Source: an uncultured Bacteroidales bacterium (lineage in GTDB: Bacteria > Bacteroidota > Bacteroidia > Bacteroidales > WCHB1-69). Taken from it: 36,163 nt of DNA. The notes under the pieces were generated by a model. It did no database searches and was not told where the DNA came from. It was given only the letters and a program-made list of their open reading frames with translations. Shown one piece after another: positions 1 through 6,622 of the stretch; within the stretch, counting starts at the first letter, position 1, and every line of letters begins with the position of its first letter. The stretch is taken from the NCBI GenBank assembly GCA_905236885.1, contig CAJOQK010000114.1, positions 1 to 36,163 of the forward strand, written 5' to 3'. Made by a program: the position numbers and the translations under genes.

Positions 1-30
1 ATTCATCTGCCGTTTTTTTTCTGCTTCCAT
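1..30 (-). CDS. possible start of a leftward gene, cut by the window edge
   Basis: On the minus strand an ATG at 30-28 opens a frame reading MEAEKKRQMN before the window ends. The lysine/glutamate-rich start looks like a plausible protein N-terminus, and the AT-rich stretch to its right would suit a divergent promoter region. Ten codons are too few to identify a family or even to prove a gene. If real, it is divergent from the nucleotidyltransferase at 349. Confidence 0.2.
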   Translation of the reverse strand, partial: MEAEKKRQMN

Positions 31-192
31 ATTGGTATGCCAAAATCGATAGGTGCATATTATGCCCTCTCATTATATAATACGCTTTTGGAACCCCAAA
101 TCTCACAAAAAATGCAAAAAAATTTTCACATCTTTTGTAATTTGCTAAAATACAAATTGTTGTAAAAAAGAAAAATTCAGGAAGCATCTGCC

Positions 193-217
193 ATAAAGCG
201 TGGAATTTTTAGAAGCC
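193..217 (+). repeat. dispersed TTTTTAGAAG element, copy 1
   Basis: The segment contains GCGTGGA, then a T-run, then AGAAGCC. It matches the copy at 22057-22082 over almost its full length, including the shared ATAA and GCGTGGA parts. Shorter copies of the TTTTTAGAAGTCC core occur in the opposite orientation at 1162, 6609 and 28879. Function unknown. Confidence 0.55.
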
Positions 218-238
218 ACCCCCGTATTTTAAAAAAAT

Positions 239-314
239 TTTTGGGAAACACATCCGGCATATTGATATAAAGAGTAATTTTGCAAAATTGTTTCCCATAA
301 ATATTTTGGGAAAC
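239..314. promoter_or_regulatory. candidate operator: TTTTGGGAAAC direct repeats and an inverted repeat
   Basis: The identical 11-mer TTTTGGGAAAC occurs at 239-249 and 304-314. Between them GTTTCCCA (290-297) forms an 8-bp perfect inverted repeat with TGGGAAAC (307-314) across a 9-nt spacer. The cluster brackets a possible -7 box at 275-282 and ends 34 nt before the start codon at 349. This is consistent with a regulator binding site or an mRNA hairpin. No known regulator motif is recognised. Confidence 0.35.
275..282 (+). promoter_or_regulatory. possible Bacteroidetes -7 box (TAATTTTG)
   Basis: TAATTTTG fits the Bacteroidetes sigma-ABfr -7 consensus TAnnTTTG and lies 66 nt upstream of the nucleotidyltransferase start. 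A TTTG -33 element at the usual distance is not evident, so support is moderate to weak. Confidence 0.35.
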
Positions 315-348
315 GATGGAGCATATAACAAAGTAAAGGAATAAAGAG

Positions 349-1161
349 ATGAAAGCCCTTCTGTTGGCTGCCGGTTTGGGCACACGCCTGCGCCCTTTGA
401 CCAACGACCGTCCCAAAGCCCTTGTGGAGGCGGGCGGTATCACCCTGTTGGAGCGGAACATCATTTATCTTAAAACACAGGGATTCACTGAAATAATTGT
501 AAATGTGCATCATTTCGGGGAGCAAATCATCCGCTTCGTGCAAAGCCGCGACTTCGGCATTCCCATCCGGATTTCAGATGAACGGGCGCAACTGCTGAAC
601 ACGGGAGGCGCCATCAAACATGCGGCCCCTTTGCTGCAGGACGAGCCTGAATTTCTAGTCTACAACGTGGATGTGATCTGTGACATGGACTTACAGGAGA
701 TGCACTGGCACCACATTCAGAACCACGCCTTGGTGACCATGGCGACCCGCCACCGCAAAACCCAACGGTATCTGTTGTTTGACAATGACAACCAATTGAG
801 AGGGAGATATACCGAAAACACTCTCCCTCAAAACAACACCGAAGAAACTTTCCACATGGCGGAGACAGAAACTGGAACCGGTCGCGGAACTGAAACCGGA
901 CGCGGAACCGGAAAAGAAACAGGAACCACCTCCTACCCCGCCACACAACTGCAAAAGCTGGCCTTCAGCGGCATCCATTGGATTTCCAGCAGAATATTCC
1001 CTCTCATGCCCACCGAGGCCGCATTCCCCATCCTGCCGCTTTATCTGGAACTTGCCCAAAGCCAGCGCATCCAATGCCACCTCCATGACGAAAGTTTCTG
1101 GATGGACATGGGCAAACCGGAAAGCATTACCGCTTTCACCGCCATGAACAGCAAGCCATAA
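349..1161 (+). CDS. sugar-phosphate nucleotidyltransferase (MurU / mannose-1-phosphate guanylyltransferase-like)
   Basis: The 270-residue product begins with the NTP_transferase signature: LLAAGLGTRLRPLT near residues 4-17, followed by the RPKAL lysine motif. Enzymes of this family join a sugar 1-phosphate to an NTP, giving an NDP-sugar for cell-wall or surface-glycan synthesis. The closest relatives by eye are the short MurU-type (MurNAc-1-phosphate uridylyltransferase) and GDP-mannose pyrophosphorylase-like proteins; the substrate cannot be told from sequence alone. NVDVICDMDL is the probable metal-binding region, and FSGIHWIS and FWMDMGKPE match the family C-terminal half. Residues about 172-194 are a low-complexity Thr/Gly/Glu/Arg stretch, unusual inside this fold. 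The ATG at 349 follows an A-rich leader (AAAGGAATAAAGAG). The gene converges on the M3 peptidase gene with a 15-nt gap. Confidence 0.85.
   Translation: MKALLLAAGLGTRLRPLTNDRPKALVEAGGITLLERNIIYLKTQGFTEIIVNVHHFGEQIIRFVQSRDFGIPIRISDERAQLLNTGGAIKHAAPLLQDEPEFLVYNVDVICDMDLQEMHWHHIQNHALVTMATRHRKTQRYLLFDNDNQLRGRYTENTLPQNNTEETFHMAETETGTGRGTETGRGTGKETGTTSYPATQLQKLAFSGIHWISSRIFPLMPTEAAFPILPLYLELAQSQRIQCHLHDESFWMDMGKPESITAFTAMNSKP
862..930 (+). repeat. in-frame low-complexity insertion (GGAACCGG-type units)
   Basis: Degenerate units of roughly GGAACCGG, CGCGGAAC and GAAACCGG encode alternating Gly-Thr, Glu-Thr and Gly-Arg residues inside the nucleotidyltransferase. The stretch falls between the sugar-binding region and the FSGIHW motif, so it probably forms a disordered surface loop. 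It resembles slipped-strand repeat expansion that has since drifted. Confidence 0.6.
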
Positions 1162-1176
1162 GGGGACTTCTAAAAA
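1162..1176 (-). repeat. dispersed TTTTTAGAAGTCC element, copy 2
   Basis: Read on the minus strand this is TTTTTAGAAGTCCCC, and it fills the whole 15-nt gap between the stop codons of two convergent genes. It immediately follows the TAA stop (1179-1177) of the M3-thioesterase gene, the same placement as the copy after the DUF4954 gene at 6609-6622. Confidence 0.55.
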
Positions 1177-3648
1177 TTATTGTTCCGCTGACAGCCGCTT
1201 TAACACCGCATCGATTTCCGGATAGAGACGGCCAATCATCACCGGACGTCCGTCCGTGCCGACAAAGCAGTGTTCCGTCTCCCCTTCCGCCAACAGTTTT
1301 CCATTTTCCAACAGGGTCATTTTGTAGGCAATGACGAACCGGACCCCCGTATACCTGACCATGCGTGTTTCAATCCGCACCATGTCGTTGAAACGGCAGG
1401 GACGCTTGAAAGCGCACTGCACCGAAAAAACCGGAGAGACCACGCCCATCGCCTCCATTTTGTCATAGGAAAAACCTATCTTCTCCAGAAGATCCACCCT
1501 TGCCTCCTCCATCCAGCGGATGTAATTGGAATGATGGGCCACCGCCATTTTGTCGGTCTCATAATATTTCACCTGGTGAAGATATGGTTCAGGCCGGAAT
1601 GCACAAGCCACATCCGATGGTTCATCCGCCTGTTGCGGCAACGGATTCTGCATAGCCTGCCGCAACAACGCCCCAACATCGGGCCGTCTCCCTTTGAAGC
1701 GGACATACAGCTCCATGGGATCAGCCGTGCCACCTTTGGAAAGAATTTCCTCCCGGAAACGGGCCGCCACCGCCTTGGAAAAAACACCCTCCTGGATAAA
1801 CTCCCCGTAAGCGTCCTCCGACAGCACCTCCGCCCATTTGTATCCGTAATAACCTGCAGCATAGCCGCCTCCAAAAATATGGGTGAACGAAGTGCTTATA
1901 CCTGTATGCGGCACCACCGGCAACATGCGTGTCCTATCCGTCGCCTGTATCTCAAAATCTTCCACCTCCCCACCAAACGGCTGCCTAATAGTATGCCATG
2001 CCATGTCCAATTGGCCGAAATTCAACTGGCGCATGGTGGCATAGCCGATGCAGAAATGCTCCATCTGCCGCAGTTTCTCCAACCAGCTTTCTGGCAAAGG
2101 TTCACCTGTCTGATAATGGAAAGCGAAGAGCTTCAAGAAATCCCGCTCCACTGCCCAATGTTCCATAATTTGCGAAGGCAGCTCCACAAAGTCACGGGCG
2201 ACCGATGTGCCGGACAAAGTTTGGAAACGCACCCGGGAAAGGATGGCATGCAGCCCGTGTCCGAACTCATGCAGCAGAGTTTGCACCTCCCTGAAAGTGA
2301 GCAGGGATGGGCGTTGTGAGGTGGAGGGTGTGAAATTGAACACTAACGAGACCCATGGGATGACCCGCTTGCCTTCCGCATTTTCGTAAGAATCACGGAA
2401 AGTGGTCATCCAGGCACCGTTCCGCTTGCTATCCCTCGGATAAAAATCCATATAGAGCAACGCCAGAACAGTTCCTTCCTCCTCCCTCACCTCATACACT
2501 TCCACCTGCGGATGATAACAGGGAATATCAGCCCTTTGAATAAACTGAAGGCCGTAGAGTCTTCCCGCCAGTGCAAAAACAGCCTGTTTTACACGCTCCA
2601 ACGGAAAATAATCGCGCACAGCCTGTTCATTGAAATCCAGCTTTTCCGACTGGTAACGCTGCTGGAGAAAAGCCCAGTCCCAAGGCTGGCAACCATCACC
2701 AATCTCCTTAATCTCCTTCTCTGCCAAAGGTTTGAAATCCGATATCAGCCGATCCAGAAAACCCTGCACCTCAGCCGGTGTTTTCAGCATGCGCTGTTCC
2801 AGCTGGTAATCCGCAAATGTCTCATAACCGAGCAGACGGGCCATTTCCAAACGAAGATTCACCATTTCACGAACCAGACTCCGATTGTCGTCATCTCCAC
2901 CCAAAGCCCTGCTGTTATAGGCTTTATACATCTGTTCCCGCAACATGGCATCCCCAACATATTTCATAAAGGCGGTATAGCTTGGAAGTGAGAGGTCAAA
3001 CAGATAACCTTCCTGTTTCCCTTTCCGCTGCGCCCGCTCTGCGGCAATCTCCAATTCGGAATCAGGCAGACCCTCCAGTTCAACTTTACGCTCCCGAGGA
3101 ACGAACAATCCAAATGACGCTGTGGCCGCCAGCACATGGTTCTTATACTGCAACGCCTTTTCCTCCAGTTCCAACCGGATGGCCTGAAACCGTTCCTTCT
3201 CCTTACCCTGCAAACAGGCGCCGTGACGTACAAAACTTTTGTATATTTCATCCAACAGCATTCCCTCATCCTCACGCAACGTCAAGACAGGCTTTTGGTC
3301 ATAAAGTGTGGCCACCCGCCGGAACAAAGCCTCGTTGGCATAATAGTCGTTCTCAAAAGCCACCGTAAGGGGAATGATTTGCTCAGCGACGTTTTGCATC
3401 TCCTCCGATGCCTCAGCTTCCAACAGATTGAAAAACAAGGAGGCCACCTGCCGATACATTTCTCCGGCACGGTCAATGGCCATTACAGTATTTTCAAAGT
3501 CAGGAGGTTCCGGCTGATTTGCAATCACCTCCAATTCCAATTTGGCAGCAGCAATAGCCTGTTCAAAGGCAGGCAGGTAATCCGATACCGAAATACGGTC
3601 AAAAAGGGGAAACTCCCCACATTGCAGTAAAGGGTTGTTTTCTTTCAT
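1177..3648 (-). CDS. M3 family metallopeptidase fused to a C-terminal acyl-CoA thioesterase domain
   Basis: The product has 823 residues if the ATG at 3648 is used; five extra codons upstream begin with TTG and are less likely. Residues 1 to about 670 form an M3 (oligopeptidase A / peptidyl-dipeptidase Dcp) zinc peptidase. HEFGH at about 460-464 supplies two zinc-binding histidines and the catalytic glutamate, and ELPSQIMEHW downstream supplies the third ligand. Such enzymes trim short peptides in the cytoplasm or periplasm; no signal peptide is seen here. After a short linker, residues about 690-823 form a complete hotdog-fold thioesterase of the YbgC/4HBT type (YYETDKMAVAHHSNYIRWME, then a body ending in EHCFVGTDGRPV). 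Both domains normally occur as separate proteins, and no stop or frameshift lies between them. The gene starts 72 nt after nrdG; a small hairpin (3689-3702) in the gap has no adjacent T-run. Confidence 0.88.
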   Translation of the reverse strand: MKENNPLLQCGEFPLFDRISVSDYLPAFEQAIAAAKLELEVIANQPEPPDFENTVMAIDRAGEMYRQVASLFFNLLEAEASEEMQNVAEQIIPLTVAFENDYYANEALFRRVATLYDQKPVLTLREDEGMLLDEIYKSFVRHGACLQGKEKERFQAIRLELEEKALQYKNHVLAATASFGLFVPRERKVELEGLPDSELEIAAERAQRKGKQEGYLFDLSLPSYTAFMKYVGDAMLREQMYKAYNSRALGGDDDNRSLVREMVNLRLEMARLLGYETFADYQLEQRMLKTPAEVQGFLDRLISDFKPLAEKEIKEIGDGCQPWDWAFLQQRYQSEKLDFNEQAVRDYFPLERVKQAVFALAGRLYGLQFIQRADIPCYHPQVEVYEVREEEGTVLALLYMDFYPRDSKRNGAWMTTFRDSYENAEGKRVIPWVSLVFNFTPSTSQRPSLLTFREVQTLLHEFGHGLHAILSRVRFQTLSGTSVARDFVELPSQIMEHWAVERDFLKLFAFHYQTGEPLPESWLEKLRQMEHFCIGYATMRQLNFGQLDMAWHTIRQPFGGEVEDFEIQATDRTRMLPVVPHTGISTSFTHIFGGGYAAGYYGYKWAEVLSEDAYGEFIQEGVFSKAVAARFREEILSKGGTADPMELYVRFKGRRPDVGALLRQAMQNPLPQQADEPSDVACAFRPEPYLHQVKYYETDKMAVAHHSNYIRWMEEARVDLLEKIGFSYDKMEAMGVVSPVFSVQCAFKRPCRFNDMVRIETRMVRYTGVRFVIAYKMTLLENGKLLAEGETEHCFVGTDGRPVMIGRLYPEIDAVLKRLSAEQ

Positions 3649-3720
3649 AAATCTATTTGTCAATGGTATGAATAATCAAAAAGGATGATTCCGGTTTCGG
3701 AAACAGCTGCAAGGCAAACT

Positions 3721-4218
3721 CTACAGCAGTTGTCCCACCTTTTCCCTCTTATGTTTTTTCCAAAAACGGTGCGTGATGTCCTCAAAATCACCATGTGCCA
3801 TCCGCTTGTACAGACGCTGGTTGGTGCGGGCGTCCTTCAAACCGCCCAAGTGTGCGATGAAAGGCCCGACCTTTATGTAATCAAAATCATTTTTGCAGAC
3901 ACTGCCGGGAATCAGCGTGCGTCCACTGTACCATGCCACCTTCAACTGCGGATAGCTCCGGTGCAGATGCCTTGCCAGATGGTTTATGTATTCCGGTTCA
4001 GCATCCCCACCCATCAGACATACACAGGTGATGCCCTTACCGTACCGCTGCAACAGCGCATCGAGTGTCTCCGGAGTCAAATCCTCACCCTCATCGTCCC
4101 ACAAATAGCGGCTGTGACAGCCCGGACAACGACAGGGACAATTGGAGATATTGACCGACAAGGTCACCTCATCGGGAATCTCCTGGAAAACCACCGCAGT
4201 ATTGACGTATTTCAGCAT
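3721..4218 (-). CDS. nrdG: anaerobic ribonucleoside-triphosphate reductase activating protein
   Basis: A 165-residue radical SAM enzyme. The start MLKYVNTAVVFQEIPDEVTL leads into NCPCRCPGCHS, which holds the CxxxCxxC iron-sulfur motif at about residues 27-34. NrdG uses S-adenosylmethionine and the 4Fe-4S cluster to make the glycyl radical on NrdD. I chose the ATG at 4218, one base after the nrdD stop, because family members begin at this point; an upstream ATG at 4242 would add eight residues and overlap nrdD. The tight junction implies translation coupled to nrdD. The length is normal for the family. Confidence 0.93.
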   Translation of the reverse strand: MLKYVNTAVVFQEIPDEVTLSVNISNCPCRCPGCHSRYLWDDEGEDLTPETLDALLQRYGKGITCVCLMGGDAEPEYINHLARHLHRSYPQLKVAWYSGRTLIPGSVCKNDFDYIKVGPFIAHLGGLKDARTNQRLYKRMAHGDFEDITHRFWKKHKREKVGQLL

Positions 4219-4219
4219 C

Positions 4220-6319
4220 TTACAACCTGCTTGCATCAGCATAATAACGACGGGCAGCCTCCTGCTGTCTCGGCTCCGAGAAATTGCTCACCCGTTTCAA
4301 ATATCCGATAATACGGGTCATGTAGTCCACATTGGTGGAATGGCAATGGGGACACTCCTTCAGATAACGCTTGTCAATGGTGCCGCAATCGTTACAGATG
4401 GTATTGGGAATATTGAATGTAAAGTAGTTACATCCCTCCTTGGCGGCAACCCTCAACAACTGCCGGTACTGGTCTTTGGAGAGATGCTCCTCCAAATTCA
4501 AATGCAGTGCTGATCCACCGGTCAGATGCTGGATATAAGGGGCGCCATGCAGCTTGAATTTGTCAATGATGTTCAAGGAATCGTCCTCCACACGGTAGAA
4601 ATAGGAATTGTAGCAGTCTCTTGGCACAAAATAGCCGTCCTCGCGATCCCATTTGGCATGTTTCACACCCACATTCTCCGCTGGAATCATTTCACAGTTG
4701 AAAAGGATGTCCTTTGTACGGTATTCCTTGTTCTTCCGCTCCACCAGACCCAGCACAGTCTGCACAAATTGCAGATAATCCGGATTGTCCGTAATCTTCA
4801 ATCCCATAAATTCAGCTGCCTCCACCAAGCCGTTCACCCCGATTGTCAGGTACTGGCGGCCAATGTGGATATACCCTGCGTCGAAAAGCGGCAGCATGCC
4901 GTGCGACTGAAGCTCCTTCAAATTCTCATTGTAGGCCAGCTGCACCTTGTGACACAAATCAATGATGTCCGTCAAGAACTCCTTATAGTCCATCTGGTGG
5001 TTAACAGCATACTGGATACAACGGTTCAGGTTGATGGTCAGCACGCTTTTGGAGCCAGTGGAAACGCCGCCCGCCCCCAAGGTATAGCTGAAACCGTTGT
5101 CCTGAATTTCGTTGCGCAGACGGCAGCAGCTGGACAGCGAATCAGCGTTATCGCTCACATAAGTGAAGAATGAATGTCCCTCGCTGTACATTTCAGCGGT
5201 GAAAGCGGCCATGTCCTTGTCAATAAAATCGCCATCCTTGCTCAACAGCGCCATGGTCTCCACCGGAAAGGTCAGCACCGCCTTGGTACGCTCCTTGTTG
5301 AACCACTTCATGAAACGTTTTTGCAGCCAGTTCAAGCCGTCCCAATCGGGTGCGCTTCCGTCAGGAAAATAAAAATTGCCGAAAAGGGAGTCAAAATAGG
5401 GCTTGTCGTAATAGGCCACATTCCAGAAGACTGCCTGATAGTTGCGCGCACCGGTGGGCTGGTTCAGCGAATAGACAATCTGTTCAAAGCAATCGGTGAT
5501 CACCTTGTCGATGGTCCGCTGCTTCAACGAACAGTCGGCCTGTTTGTCCGGATGCTCCCAATAGTCCTTCCCATATTCCAAACCGAGAAAATAGTTCATG
5601 TACATCAGAAACTCCGGCGTGGCACAGGCACCGCTCAACATGCTGGAAACCATAAATACCATGTTCACAAAACCGCCACAGAAAGATTTGAGGTTGGTCG
5701 GTGCCGTGGAATTGCCCCCGATGGAGCGGGTTCCCCCAATCAGCCACGGATACATGGTGATGGAGGCGCAGTAGTTGGCCAGGGATGTTTCGTCATTCTT
5801 GTAGATAAAATGTTTGGTGAGAAGTTCAATATACCTGTCCGCCAACTCCTTTCCGTACATTTTCTTAATCCGGTCGGTCAGCAGCCTCCGGTTCAGGCGG
5901 ATAAAATTGGATTTGGGCAGCTCTCCCATCAGCGTGGCGATGTTCTTGTGCTCAACATTGGCATTCGCATCATATTTGGATCCGCTGGCTGCATTGGCCG
6001 CATCACAGTAGTCGGCCAAAAACTTCAGCTTCTCCATCGTCTCACGATCCTCGGTGTGCCGTTGGCGGTAAAGCATGAACGATTTGGCCACCTTGAAGAA
6101 GCCCTCGTTCATCAACGCCTCCTCCACCTGGTTTTGAATATCCTCCACCTTGATTTCGTTGTAGATATTCAAGTGACTCAGTATCTTTGAAATATTTTCC
6201 AAATCCACCGACTCGTTCACCGACTCGAACGCCTTGATGATGGCATTCATGATTTTGTCCAAGGAAAACCTGTCCAGGGACCCGTCACGCTTTGTAATTG
6301 TAAAACATTTTATCTCCAT
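4220..6319 (-). CDS. nrdD: anaerobic (class III) ribonucleoside-triphosphate reductase
   Basis: A 699-residue class III ribonucleotide reductase that makes deoxyribonucleotides without oxygen. An ATP-cone regulatory domain occupies about residues 1-95 (KRDGSLDRFSLDKIMNAI). The ten-stranded barrel carries the cysteine region SLSSCCRLRNE. Near the C-terminus are the zinc cysteines CNDCGT and CPHCHS, followed by the glycyl-radical loop RIIGYLKR with the radical glycine at about residue 672. The ATG at 6319 gives MEIKCFTITKRDG, the expected start for an ATP cone. It forms an operon with nrdG. A strictly or facultatively anaerobic host is implied. Intact; no anomaly seen. Confidence 0.95.
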   Translation of the reverse strand: MEIKCFTITKRDGSLDRFSLDKIMNAIIKAFESVNESVDLENISKILSHLNIYNEIKVEDIQNQVEEALMNEGFFKVAKSFMLYRQRHTEDRETMEKLKFLADYCDAANAASGSKYDANANVEHKNIATLMGELPKSNFIRLNRRLLTDRIKKMYGKELADRYIELLTKHFIYKNDETSLANYCASITMYPWLIGGTRSIGGNSTAPTNLKSFCGGFVNMVFMVSSMLSGACATPEFLMYMNYFLGLEYGKDYWEHPDKQADCSLKQRTIDKVITDCFEQIVYSLNQPTGARNYQAVFWNVAYYDKPYFDSLFGNFYFPDGSAPDWDGLNWLQKRFMKWFNKERTKAVLTFPVETMALLSKDGDFIDKDMAAFTAEMYSEGHSFFTYVSDNADSLSSCCRLRNEIQDNGFSYTLGAGGVSTGSKSVLTINLNRCIQYAVNHQMDYKEFLTDIIDLCHKVQLAYNENLKELQSHGMLPLFDAGYIHIGRQYLTIGVNGLVEAAEFMGLKITDNPDYLQFVQTVLGLVERKNKEYRTKDILFNCEMIPAENVGVKHAKWDREDGYFVPRDCYNSYFYRVEDDSLNIIDKFKLHGAPYIQHLTGGSALHLNLEEHLSKDQYRQLLRVAAKEGCNYFTFNIPNTICNDCGTIDKRYLKECPHCHSTNVDYMTRIIGYLKRVSNFSEPRQQEAARRYYADASRL

Positions 6320-6376
6320 ATATACCTCTCCGCAAAAAAACCGCCCGCATCTGACCGCAATGAATCAGCCGCAATC

Positions 6377-6392
6377 CGATTATATATTGTTT
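6377..6392. promoter_or_regulatory. weak NrdR-box-like palindrome upstream of nrdD
   Basis: The 16-mer centred on TTATATATTG agrees with the NrdR consensus ACACWATATATWGTGT at about 12 of 16 positions, mostly in the AT core. NrdR represses ribonucleotide reductase genes in many bacteria. Two boxes about 31 bp apart are usual, and I see no second one, so chance in AT-rich DNA is a real alternative. Confidence 0.2.
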
Positions 6393-6435
6393 GTTAAACC
6401 ATTAAAATTCCACTTTTCATCAAACATCTTCATTG

Positions 6436-6443
6436 CAAAAATA
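6436..6443 (-). promoter_or_regulatory. possible -7 box for nrdD (TATTTTTG on the minus strand)
   Basis: The minus strand reads TATTTTTG, matching TAnnTTTG, about 117 nt before the nrdD start codon. No clear TTTG -33 partner is seen at the expected spacing. Confidence 0.35.
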
Positions 6444-6560
6444 AAGGGAAAACAAATTCCATTTTAGGACAATCGGGAGGAATTTATAACCAAAGATGGT
6501 TAATAAAGGTTAATTATTGATAAACAATGGATTATTAGATTTTTTTAATTATTAAAAACT

Positions 6561-6594
6561 AAAAAAACAGACCGCCCGAAAGCAGTCTGTTTTT
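6561..6594 (-). terminator. rho-independent terminator after the nagB-DUF4954 operon
   Basis: AAAAACAGAC (6563-6572) and GTCTGTTTTT (6585-6594) pair perfectly across a 12-nt loop. Read leftward, the stem ends in the T-run encoded by the A-rich strand, 29 nt after the DUF4954 stop codon. It separates that operon from the nrdD promoter region. Confidence 0.75.
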
Positions 6595-6597
6595 AAG

Positions 6598-6622
6598 GGA
6601 GTTCTAAAGGGGACTTCTAAAA
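6598..6622 (-). repeat. dispersed TTTTAGAAGTCC element, copy 3 (near-duplicated)
   Basis: GGGGACTTCTAAAA (6609-6622) directly abuts the stop codon of the DUF4954 gene, and a related GGAGTTCTAAA lies just beside it at 6598-6608. Placement immediately after a stop codon matches copy 2 at 1162-1176. Confidence 0.55.

Larger units (their letters stand above)
31..348. other. AT-rich intergenic region upstream of the nucleotidyltransferase
   Basis: No convincing gene is seen in these 318 bases. They hold one copy of the dispersed TTTTTAGAAG element (193-217), a possible -7 box, and a set of TTTTGGGAAAC repeats (239-314), each listed separately. Antisense frames here are short and have no recognisable protein character. 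Confidence 0.6.
6320..6560. other. AT-rich nrdD upstream region
   Basis: No gene is seen here. The stretch holds a possible minus-strand -7 box (6436-6443), a weak NrdR-box-like palindrome (6377-6392) and, further from nrdD, AT-rich sequence with TTAA/GGTTAA motifs up to the terminator at 6561. Confidence 0.5.

Noticed and set aside
614-1086. Leftward frames opposite the nucleotidyltransferase, rich in Phe/Arg
   Set aside because: They arise from the complement of the low-complexity GGAACCGG stretch; the sense frame carries clear family motifs.
3649-3663. Extension of the M3-thioesterase protein to a TTG at 3663
   Set aside because: Only five residues are gained, the codon is a rare start, and the ATG at 3648 gives the usual N-terminus.
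3689-3702. TTCCG/CGGAA hairpin between nrdG and the M3 gene as a terminator
   Set aside because: The stem is only 5 bp and is not followed by a T-run; read-through from nrdDG into the M3 gene is possible.
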